This document shows positions 53,871 through 60,609 of a DNA stretch of 64,000 nt, piece by piece. Below the pieces are notes generated by a model, which was not told the origin of the DNA, ran no database searches, and saw only the letters and a list, made by a program, of their open reading frames with translations. Source of the stretch: Bacteroidales bacterium (GTDB lineage: Bacteria; Bacteroidota; Bacteroidia; Bacteroidales; UBA932); NCBI GenBank assembly GCA_017445015.1, contig JAFSVL010000048.1:1-64000 (forward strand), in the 5' to 3' direction. The first letter of the stretch is position 1; every line of letters begins with the position of its first letter. Position numbers and translations under genes: made by a program.

Positions 53871-54277
53871 TGCACGACGGCCTGATTCTCGCGCTTGTCA
53901 GCATCGGCGTCGTCTTCGCGGCGCTGCTGATCCTCTACCTTTTTTACGGGTTGATGGGGAAACTCTTCATGCGGCAGGCTCCTGCCCGGCCCCGGGCTCA
54001 GGCTCCGGAGGACGATGAGGAAGCCGTCCGGATGGCTGCGGCCATCGCCGTCGCCCTGGAACTGGAAAACAGCAGGAAGATTACCATCCACCCCTCCTGT
54101 CCTTCCTGGAAAACCCCGGAATACGGTTTCCGGAAAGCGGTTTCACCCGAAGGGCCGGCAACCCGCGGCGCTGACTGTGTCGGAAGCCCCCTGCGCCCTG
54201 TTGCTACGCAACCCTGTCCGGGTAAATGGTCGCAGGGGGCAACCCGCAACAGTCCTGAGCGCGCAGCGGATTGCTGA
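53870..54277 (+). CDS. oadG: OadG-type gamma subunit of the sodium pump decarboxylase, with repeat-derived tail
   Basis: A 135-residue small membrane subunit. One N-terminal transmembrane helix (ILALVSIGVVFAALLILYLF) is followed by an Ala/Pro-rich acidic stretch and a helix (EEAVRMAAAIAVALELEN), as in gamma subunits that hold the complex together and help assembly. From about residue 99 to the stop, the coding sequence is a hairpin-apex repeat (54164-54269). The last about 37 residues are therefore repeat-derived and the native C-terminus was probably replaced. It sits between mmdA and the biotin carrier gene. Confidence 0.82.
   Translation: MHDGLILALVSIGVVFAALLILYLFYGLMGKLFMRQAPARPRAQAPEDDEEAVRMAAAIAVALELENSRKITIHPSCPSWKTPEYGFRKAVSPEGPATRGADCVGSPLRPVATQPCPGKWSQGATRNSPERAADC
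54164..54269. repeat. Hairpin-apex repeat, copy 5, inside the oadG 3' end
   Basis: Perfect inner arms GCCCCCTGCG (54186-54195) and CGCAGGGGGC (54231-54240) enclose a core with GTTGCTACGCAACCCTGTCC then GGGTAAATGGT. Imperfect outer arms extend to about 54164 and 54269 (GACTGT / ACAGTC). The oadG stop lies just past the right outer arm. Confidence 0.8.
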
Positions 54278-54295
54278 TTTTCAACGGAAAAGAAT

Positions 54296-54721
54296 ATGAA
54301 ATATACAATTACGATAGACGGAAAACAATACGCGGTGCAGGTCAAAAGCATCGTGGGAGACCAGGCGGAGGTAGAGGTAAACGGAAAGTCCTGCAGCGTC
54401 AAGGTGGAACAGGCACGCCAACCCCTGCCGGTACAACGTGCGGCCCAGCCCGCCCCCCTCATGACGGCGGTCCCGCCGGCACAGGCGCAGGTACAGGTTC
54501 CTGCAGGCGGAAAGGCGGTCACCGCGCCGCTGCCCGGCGTTATCATCCACCTGATGGCCGTTCCCGGTCAAGGCGTACGGAGGGGTGACAAAATCGCCGT
54601 ACTGGAAGCCATGAAAATGGAAAACGACATCCTCGCCCCCGCCGACGGACAAATCTCGGACATTGCCGTCCATGAGGGAGATTCCGTCCTGGAAGGCGCC
54701 GTCATCGCCACAATGGTTTAA
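54296..54721 (+). CDS. biotin carboxyl carrier subunit of methylmalonyl-CoA decarboxylase
   Basis: A 141-residue biotinyl protein. A small N-terminal domain (MKYTITIDGKQYAVQV) is joined by a flexible Pro/Ala/Gln linker to a C-terminal biotinyl domain with the acceptor lysine in EAMKMEN. It shuttles CO2 between the carboxyltransferase and the membrane subunit. Position and linker are standard for the mmdC/oadA-tail type. The gap to oadB is 6 bp. Confidence 0.95.
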   Translation: MKYTITIDGKQYAVQVKSIVGDQAEVEVNGKSCSVKVEQARQPLPVQRAAQPAPLMTAVPPAQAQVQVPAGGKAVTAPLPGVIIHLMAVPGQGVRRGDKIAVLEAMKMENDILAPADGQISDIAVHEGDSVLEGAVIATMV

Positions 54722-54727
54722 AGGGGC

Positions 54728-55870
54728 ATGGGCAACATCTTTGACGCATTACAGCAGTTCTGGTCCTTTACGGGCTTTGCGAACATGACCTGGCAGCATT
54801 TCGGAATGATTGCCATCGGCATCGTATTCATCGTCCTGGGCATTGTCAAAAAATGGGAACCGTTGCTGCTGGTACCCATCGGCTTCGGGATGATCGTGGG
54901 CAATATCCCTTTCGCCGCCGGGCTGAACATCGGCATTTACGAAGAAGGTTCCGTTCTCAATATCCTGTATCAGGGCGTCCGGCAGGGCTGGTATCCCCCG
55001 CTGATTTTCCTCGGAATCGGCGCGATGACGGATTTCTCGGCGCTGATTTCCCAGCCGCGGCTGATGCTCATCGGCGCAGCGGCGCAAGTGGGCATCTTCG
55101 GAGCCTATCTGCTGGCGCTGTGGATGGGATTCCTCCCGCAGGAAGCGGGAGCCATCGGCATCATCGGCGGAGCGGACGGCCCTACGGCCATTTTCCTTTC
55201 TTCCAAACTGGCTCCCGAACTGATGGGCGCCATCGCCGTATCGGCCTATTCCTACATGGCGCTGGTACCGGTCATCCAGAAACCCATCATGCTGATGATG
55301 ACCTCCAAAAAGGAACGGCTCATCCGCATGGCCCGGCCGAGGCAGGTCAGTCACAGGGAAAAGGTCATCTTCCCCATCGCAGGATTCATCGTAACGGCGC
55401 TGATCGTGCCTTCCGGCCTTCCGCTGCTCGGGATGCTGTTCTTTGGGAACCTGCTCAAGGAATCCGGGGTAACCAAACGCCTGGCGCAGACGGCAAGCGG
55501 CCCGATGATCGACGTGGTTACGACGCTTATCGGCCTGACCGTAGGGGCTTCCACCCAGGCCAATGTCTTTATTTCGGGAAGGTCGCTGAAGATTTTCCTG
55601 CTCGGCCTGGTTTCCTTTATCATCGCCACCTTCTGCGGGGTGCTGTTCGTAAAAATCATGAACCTCTTCTGCAGGGAAGGGCACAAGATCAACCCGCTGA
55701 TCGGTAATGCCGGCGTATCGGCCGTCCCCGACAGCGCCCGCGTCTCCGAGACCGTCGGCCTGGAAGCCGATCCGGAGAACCACCTGCTCATGCACGCCAT
55801 GGGCCCCAATGTCGCGGGCGTCATCGGTTCTTCCGTAGCGGCAGGTATCCTGCTCAGTTTCCTGGGCTAA
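54728..55870 (+). CDS. oadB: Na+-translocating decarboxylase beta subunit
   Basis: A 380-residue inner-membrane subunit with about nine to eleven hydrophobic segments. Family motifs include LLVPIGFGMIVGNIPF, IYEEGSVLNILYQGV, FLGIGAMTDFSALI, the Asp-containing GAIGIIGGADGPTAIF and TTLIGLTVGASTQANVFI. It decarboxylates carboxybiotin and exports Na+. It ends the operon; the downstream gap carries tandem palindromes rather than a clear T-run terminator. Confidence 0.96.
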   Translation: MGNIFDALQQFWSFTGFANMTWQHFGMIAIGIVFIVLGIVKKWEPLLLVPIGFGMIVGNIPFAAGLNIGIYEEGSVLNILYQGVRQGWYPPLIFLGIGAMTDFSALISQPRLMLIGAAAQVGIFGAYLLALWMGFLPQEAGAIGIIGGADGPTAIFLSSKLAPELMGAIAVSAYSYMALVPVIQKPIMLMMTSKKERLIRMARPRQVSHREKVIFPIAGFIVTALIVPSGLPLLGMLFFGNLLKESGVTKRLAQTASGPMIDVVTTLIGLTVGASTQANVFISGRSLKIFLLGLVSFIIATFCGVLFVKIMNLFCREGHKINPLIGNAGVSAVPDSARVSETVGLEADPENHLLMHAMGPNVAGVIGSSVAAGILLSFLG

Positions 55871-55934
55871 CATATAACGGCAGAGCCAATTCCCATTGCG
55901 GCTGCCCCCAAGGTCCCGCCCTTCGTTGATTTTT

Positions 55935-56098
55935 GGCGATTTTATACGAGGGCAGGGCCCAGTGGGCCCTGGCACCGAACAAATATGCCGATTCTGTACG
56001 AGCGCAGGGCCCTTCGGCCATGGTGATCAAAAGATCCCGTAATCGTCAGGTCCGGCACCCCCCGGATTTTGAACTGTTTTGGCCGGGTTGCCGGACCT
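55935..56098. repeat. Palindromic/tandem repeat region between oadB and tex
   Basis: A 26-bp direct repeat with a few mismatches (55935-55960 and 55987-56012, both with TACGAG and CAGGGCCC) is spaced 52 bp apart. The first copy holds a hairpin CAGGGCCC-agt-GGGCCCTG (55953-55971). A second hairpin has 10-bp perfect arms AGGTCCGGCA (56048-56057) and TGCCGGACCT (56089-56098). It lacks the GTTGC/GCAAC core of the hairpin-apex family. It lies between convergent genes; the rest of the 262-bp gap holds nothing recognisable. Confidence 0.7.
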
Positions 56099-56132
56099 CC
56101 GGGCTGAAAAAGAGGCTGAAGAACAGGGTAAA

Positions 56133-58292
56133 TTACTCGCCCTTATGTTGCCCGTCACTTATCAGCCGCAGCGATATCCGGTTCCGCTGCACATCGGCGC
56201 CAAGCACTTCCACCCGGATTTTCTGGTGGAGTTTGAGCACGCGGGACGGATCACGCAGGCCCTTGACCCCCATCTGGCTCACATGGATCAGCCCGTTGTC
56301 ATGCAGGCCGATGTCCACGAAGGCGCCGAAGGCGGTAAGGTTCGTCACGATGCCGGGCAGTTCCATTCCGGGACGAAGGTCGGCGATATCGCGGATGCAC
56401 TCGTCAAAAGCAAAGGAAGACGCTTGTTCGCGCGGATCCAGCCCGGGCTTGGCCAGTTCCTTGAGGATATCGCGCACCGTGGGAAGTCCGGTCGTATCCG
56501 TCACATAATCTTCCGCACGGATACCCGCGCATAACGCCGCGTTCCCCACCAATTCCCGGACGGAAACGCCCGCATCGGCAGCCATGCGGCCGACCACGGA
56601 ATAGGATTCGGGATGTACGGCCGAATCGTCGAGCGGATTGTCTCCGCCCTTGATACGCAGGAAGCCTGCGCACTGTTCGAAGGTCTTTGCCCCCAGCCGG
56701 GGCACGTCACGCAGCGCCTCCCGGCTGGGGAACGCACCCTGCTCCGCACGACGGGCGCAGATGGAGGCCGCCAGCGCCGGGCCGATTCCCGCCACATAAG
56801 AAAGCAGGTACGGACTGGCCGTATTGAGGTTTACCCCTACGCTGTTCACGCAGAATTCCACGGTCTCGTCCAGTTTCTCGCGCAGGAGATTCTGGTCCAC
56901 ATCATGCTGATACTGCCCTACTCCCAGGTTCTTGGGATCGATTTTCACCAGTTCCGACAGCGGGTCCATGAGACGGCGGCCGATGGAGACGGCCCCGCGG
57001 ACGGTCACGTCTTCGTCGGGAAATTCCTCCCGGGCTATATCGGATGCGGAATAGATGGAAGCACCGTCCTCGCTGACGGTCCAGACGCGGCAGCCCTCGG
57101 GCATATCCACTTTGGCCAGAAAATCCGCCGTCTCCCTGCTGGCCGTGCCGTTTCCCAGCGCAACCGCCTCGATGCGGTATTCCGCCAAAATGCGCGAAAC
57201 GGTCGTCAGCGCACGTATTTTCTCATTGAGCGGCGGATGCGGATAGATGATGCCATGCCAGCACAGGGCGCCGTGTTCATCGAGTGCCGCCAGTTTACAG
57301 CCGTTGCGGAAGCCCGGATCGACCGCCAGTACGCGCTTCTGGCCCAGCGGGGCCTCGAGAAGCAGCTGGCGAAGATTTCCGCCGAAAATTTCAATGCTTT
57401 CCCGGTCCGCCTTCTCCTTGGCTTCGCGCAACACCTCTCCGGTGAGCGACGGCTCCAGCAGCCGCTTCCACGCATCCTCGCAGGCCAGCGAGATCTGCGC
57501 ATCCAGTTCCGGGGCGGGATAGCCGTGTTCCTTGCAAAACGCATAGCGGATACCGGCTGCGGACTTGGAGGGGTCCGCATCGATGCCCAGTTTCAGCCAG
57601 CCCTCGCGTTCCGCACGCAGCAGCGCCAGCAATTGATGGGCGGGAATCCGGGAAAGCGGGAAGGAATAATTGAAATAGGAACGGTATTTATCGGCTTCCG
57701 GGGCGGTTTCGCCCGCTTTGGTCACTTTGGCGGTAATGCGCCGCTGCCGCAGCACGGCGCGGAGAGATTCGCGGACGGGAGCGTTTTCGTTCAGGCGTTC
57801 CGCGATGATATCCCGGGCCCCGGAAAGCGCGGCTTCGGCATCCGGCACGCCTTCACGCACAAAACGGAGCGCATCGGCGCGGGGATTTTTCGTCCGCACG
57901 TTCCACATCAGGTCTGCTAGCGGCTCCAGCCCCAGTTCCTTCGCCACCGTCGCCCGCGTCCGTCTTTTCGGGCGATACGGCAGGTATAAGTCCTCCAGGA
58001 GGGTGGCTGAGACGCAGTTTTCCACGGCCGCACGCAAATCCTCCGTCAAGGCTCCGGCGGCTTCGATATTCGCCAGGACGGTCTGCTTACGCTTCTCCAT
58101 CTCCTCGAAAACGCCTGCCCAATGCTTCACTTCCGCAACGGAAGCATCATCCATCCCGCCGGTCTTTTCCTTGCGGTAACGGCTGATGAAAGGGATGGTG
58201 CCCCCCTGCGCAAAGAGTTCCACGCAATTCTCGACCTGCCAAGTCTTCAGCCCCAGTTTCTCCGCTATACAATCTATATAGATACCTTTCAT
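56133..58292 (-). CDS. tex: Tex-like S1 RNA-binding protein
   Basis: A 719-residue Tex/Spt6-related protein. The N-terminal helical Tex domain (FISRYRKEKTGGMDDASVAEV) is followed by a YqgF-like RNase H fold (RVLAVDPGFRNGCKLAALD), tandem helix-hairpin-helix motifs (LLSYVAGIGPALAASI) and a C-terminal S1 domain (ELPGIVTNLTAFGAFVDIGLHDNGLIHVSQM in parts). It acts in the cytoplasm on RNA or transcription complexes. Length is typical (about 700-780). It is separated from the ClC unit by a MITE-like element. Confidence 0.96.
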   Translation of the reverse strand: MKGIYIDCIAEKLGLKTWQVENCVELFAQGGTIPFISRYRKEKTGGMDDASVAEVKHWAGVFEEMEKRKQTVLANIEAAGALTEDLRAAVENCVSATLLEDLYLPYRPKRRTRATVAKELGLEPLADLMWNVRTKNPRADALRFVREGVPDAEAALSGARDIIAERLNENAPVRESLRAVLRQRRITAKVTKAGETAPEADKYRSYFNYSFPLSRIPAHQLLALLRAEREGWLKLGIDADPSKSAAGIRYAFCKEHGYPAPELDAQISLACEDAWKRLLEPSLTGEVLREAKEKADRESIEIFGGNLRQLLLEAPLGQKRVLAVDPGFRNGCKLAALDEHGALCWHGIIYPHPPLNEKIRALTTVSRILAEYRIEAVALGNGTASRETADFLAKVDMPEGCRVWTVSEDGASIYSASDIAREEFPDEDVTVRGAVSIGRRLMDPLSELVKIDPKNLGVGQYQHDVDQNLLREKLDETVEFCVNSVGVNLNTASPYLLSYVAGIGPALAASICARRAEQGAFPSREALRDVPRLGAKTFEQCAGFLRIKGGDNPLDDSAVHPESYSVVGRMAADAGVSVRELVGNAALCAGIRAEDYVTDTTGLPTVRDILKELAKPGLDPREQASSFAFDECIRDIADLRPGMELPGIVTNLTAFGAFVDIGLHDNGLIHVSQMGVKGLRDPSRVLKLHQKIRVEVLGADVQRNRISLRLISDGQHKGE

Positions 58293-58328
58293 ATTTCTGT
58301 CTTTAAGTATTTATGAAAAGCTTTCCTT

Positions 58329-58492
58329 AGAAGCTGTTTAAATTTTGTTAACGAAAAGATTTATGAGGAATTTTTGAGCTATTTTCCCTGACTGATGAAG
58401 GAGTGTAGCCGTAGCTACATGACTGAAGAAGACGGGGAAAAGAGCCAAAAAGAACCATAAAGATTGAAGTTGATAAAATTTAAACAGCTTCT
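58329..58492. mobile_element. MITE-like element with 18-bp terminal inverted repeats
   Basis: AGAAGCTGTTTAAATTTT (58329-58346) and its perfect complement (58475-58492) bound a 164-bp, A+T-rich segment without a gene. An internal palindrome GTAGCCGTAGCTAC lies near its centre. Such terminal repeats suggest mobilisation in trans by a transposase encoded elsewhere. The right end reaches the first base of the ClC stop codon (58492-58494). No clear target duplication was seen. Confidence 0.75.
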
Positions 58493-60240
58493 TAGTCCCT
58501 GGAAATTTCCTTCAGGGCCTCCCGGTAGGCCTCCAGCACGCGGGACTTGGAAACAAAGCCCAGATAGCGGCCGTCCGCATCCAGCACGGGCAGGCGCCAG
58601 CTCCCGCATTTGGCAAATTTTTCCATGACGGATTCCATCCGTTCGTCCACCCGCACCGTAAAGGGCGGCTTTTCCATCAAATCGCGTACGCCCAGACGGT
58701 CATAGAGTTCGGTGCGGAAGATGGTCTTACGGATATGCTCCACCTCCACCTGGGCGAGGAACCGCCCCTGCGCATCCAGCACCGGATAAACGGCAGCGGT
58801 ACTTCCGGAAAGGAGTCCCACAAGTTCCCGCAGCGACATATCCGCCCGCACGCGGGGATATTTGTCCCGAACCAGGTCCGCCGTCTTGATGAGCATCAGC
58901 GCACTGTGGTCGTTGTCGTGCGTCATCAGGTCGCCGCTCTGGGCGATGCGCTTGGAATAAATCGAATATTTCTCGCGGATGCGGATCGTACCGAAGGAAA
59001 CGGTGGAACAGAGAATCAGCGGGAGAAGCAGTTCATAACCGCCGGTAATCTCCGCGATGAGGAAGATGGCCGTCATCGGCGCCTGCATCACGCCCGCCAT
59101 CAGCCCCGCCATGCCCACCAGTACGAAATTGTGCTCCGGGATAACGGTCCCCGTAGGAGAGAGCAGCAGGTTCAGCGAACGGGAAAGCACAAAGCCCGTC
59201 AGACCGCCGACAATCAGCGTAGGGCCGAAAGTACCGCCCACACCCCCGCCGGCATTGGTAAAGGTCATCGACAGTACCTTTAGCAGCATGACCAGCCCGA
59301 GGAAGACCGGAAGCGTCCAGGGGGAATCCAGCGGAAGGGGAAGGGGCCCCGAAGCGGTGATGTCCCGGTCTGTCAGCAGGATGCGCAAAGAATCATAGCC
59401 CTCGCCGAAAAGCGGCGGAAACAGGAAAATCAGCAACCCCAGCGCCGATGCGCACAGCAGCCAGCGCAGCGCCGGATGGCGAAGACGCGCCAGACGGTCC
59501 TCGATCGCCAGCGTAGTACGCATAAAATACAGGGACATCAGGCCGCAGACAATTCCGAGGGCAATATAGAAAGGAATATTGGCCGGCTGGAAAGGCGTGA
59601 TGTCACAGGCGAATTTGGCAACCCCGCCGTCAAAGAGATAGGAAACCACCGCCGCACTCACCGTCGAAAGCAGCAGCGGCATCATCGACGACATCGAGAT
59701 ATTGAACATCAGGATTTCCAGGGTAAAGAGTACCCCGGCGAGCGGAGCACCGAAGATGCCGGATACCGCTCCGGCGGCACCGCAACCCACCAGGACGGCA
59801 ATCCCATGCTGGGAAAGCCCGGCGGCACGGCCCAGATTGCTGCCCAGCGCGGCGCCGGTATAGACAATCGGCGCCTCGGCACCGACAGAACCGCCGAATC
59901 CGATGGTCATGGCGCTCGCCGCCATCGAGGTTCCCATATTGTGCGGACGAATCAGGGCATCCCCGCGCGAGAGGGAAAGCAGCACCTTGGTCACGCCATG
60001 TCCGATATCGTCCCTGACAATGAAACGGACAAAGAGCAGCGTAAGCAGCATCCCTGCCCCGGGAAGGACGAGACGCCCCCAGGCAAAGCCGTCCGGAGCG
60101 GTCGTGAGAGGGGTTAAAAAAGACTGTATCAGGGAAATCAGCCGTTCCAGCAGGACGGCGGCAAGGCCGGCGCTGACACCGACGGCCAGAGCAAGGAAAG
60201 GGAGAAGATTATTTTCAGATATTTTCCTGAGAATCCTCAT
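58492..60240 (-). CDS. ClC family chloride channel/antiporter with C-terminal CBS pair
   Basis: A 582-residue membrane protein. The ClC core has about ten or more hydrophobic helices with the anion-site motifs IGFGGSVGAEAPIVY, GIFGAPLAGVLF and GGGVGGTFGPTLIVG; the Glu of GAEAP is the predicted gating glutamate. Two CBS domains (about 455-575, including LVGLLSGSTAAVYPVLDAQGR and SWRLPVLDADGRYLGFVSK) follow and probably bind adenine nucleotides. The motif reads GSVGAEAP rather than GREGP. The ATG at 60240 overlaps the upstream gene by 26 bp; earlier in-frame codons are non-conserved. The stop codon shares its first base with the MITE end. Confidence 0.92.
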   Translation of the reverse strand: MRILRKISENNLLPFLALAVGVSAGLAAVLLERLISLIQSFLTPLTTAPDGFAWGRLVLPGAGMLLTLLFVRFIVRDDIGHGVTKVLLSLSRGDALIRPHNMGTSMAASAMTIGFGGSVGAEAPIVYTGAALGSNLGRAAGLSQHGIAVLVGCGAAGAVSGIFGAPLAGVLFTLEILMFNISMSSMMPLLLSTVSAAVVSYLFDGGVAKFACDITPFQPANIPFYIALGIVCGLMSLYFMRTTLAIEDRLARLRHPALRWLLCASALGLLIFLFPPLFGEGYDSLRILLTDRDITASGPLPLPLDSPWTLPVFLGLVMLLKVLSMTFTNAGGGVGGTFGPTLIVGGLTGFVLSRSLNLLLSPTGTVIPEHNFVLVGMAGLMAGVMQAPMTAIFLIAEITGGYELLLPLILCSTVSFGTIRIREKYSIYSKRIAQSGDLMTHDNDHSALMLIKTADLVRDKYPRVRADMSLRELVGLLSGSTAAVYPVLDAQGRFLAQVEVEHIRKTIFRTELYDRLGVRDLMEKPPFTVRVDERMESVMEKFAKCGSWRLPVLDADGRYLGFVSKSRVLEAYREALKEISRD

Positions 60241-60583
60241 CGGCACCGTACTGGGAGATATTGTCATCCGGCAAGGTACCCCCTTCGCTGTCGGCGGAAA
60301 CGCTGGTTCCGGCGACCTGTGCCTCTTCCGCGTCCTCTTCGCTTTCAAGCCAGTGCCTGACATCCTCAAGGTCATCGGTCTTCACCTCGATTTTCACCAG
60401 GTTGATGGAATCGGGCAGTTCAATCGTCACGGCATAAAAGGGCGTTCCGTCCGGCTTGGTATATTTGACAAGGTCCTGAAAATAGTCATCGAACCCTGCG
60501 GGATACTTCACATTGAATGCCGCCGCGAGTTCAGCGGACATTTTTTCATAACTCACTACGTGCCTTTTTCGGTTGTCCAGCAT
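60215..60583 (-). CDS. hypothetical acidic-tailed cytoplasmic protein
   Basis: A 122-residue protein that I do not recognise. The first about 80 residues look like a small folded domain (RKRHVVSYEKMSAELAAAF, YPAGFDDYFQDLVKY, FYAVTIELPDSINLVKIEV); the rest is very acidic and probably disordered (ESEEDAEEAQ ... YGADEDSQENI). It lies 26 bp behind ygiQ and overlaps the ClC start, so it is probably part of an argS-ygiQ-hypothetical-ClC transcript. The start at 60583 is the first ATG after the ygiQ stop. Confidence 0.7.
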   Translation of the reverse strand: MLDNRKRHVVSYEKMSAELAAAFNVKYPAGFDDYFQDLVKYTKPDGTPFYAVTIELPDSINLVKIEVKTDDLEDVRHWLESEEDAEEAQVAGTSVSADSEGGTLPDDNISQYGADEDSQENI

Positions 60584-60609
60584 ATCAAGCTTGCATTTAG
60601 GCCGCAATA

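Noticed and set aside
54749..55975. 408-codon open frame antisense to oadB
   Set aside because: Composition is His/Gln/Arg/Asp-rich as expected for the complement of a hydrophobic membrane protein.
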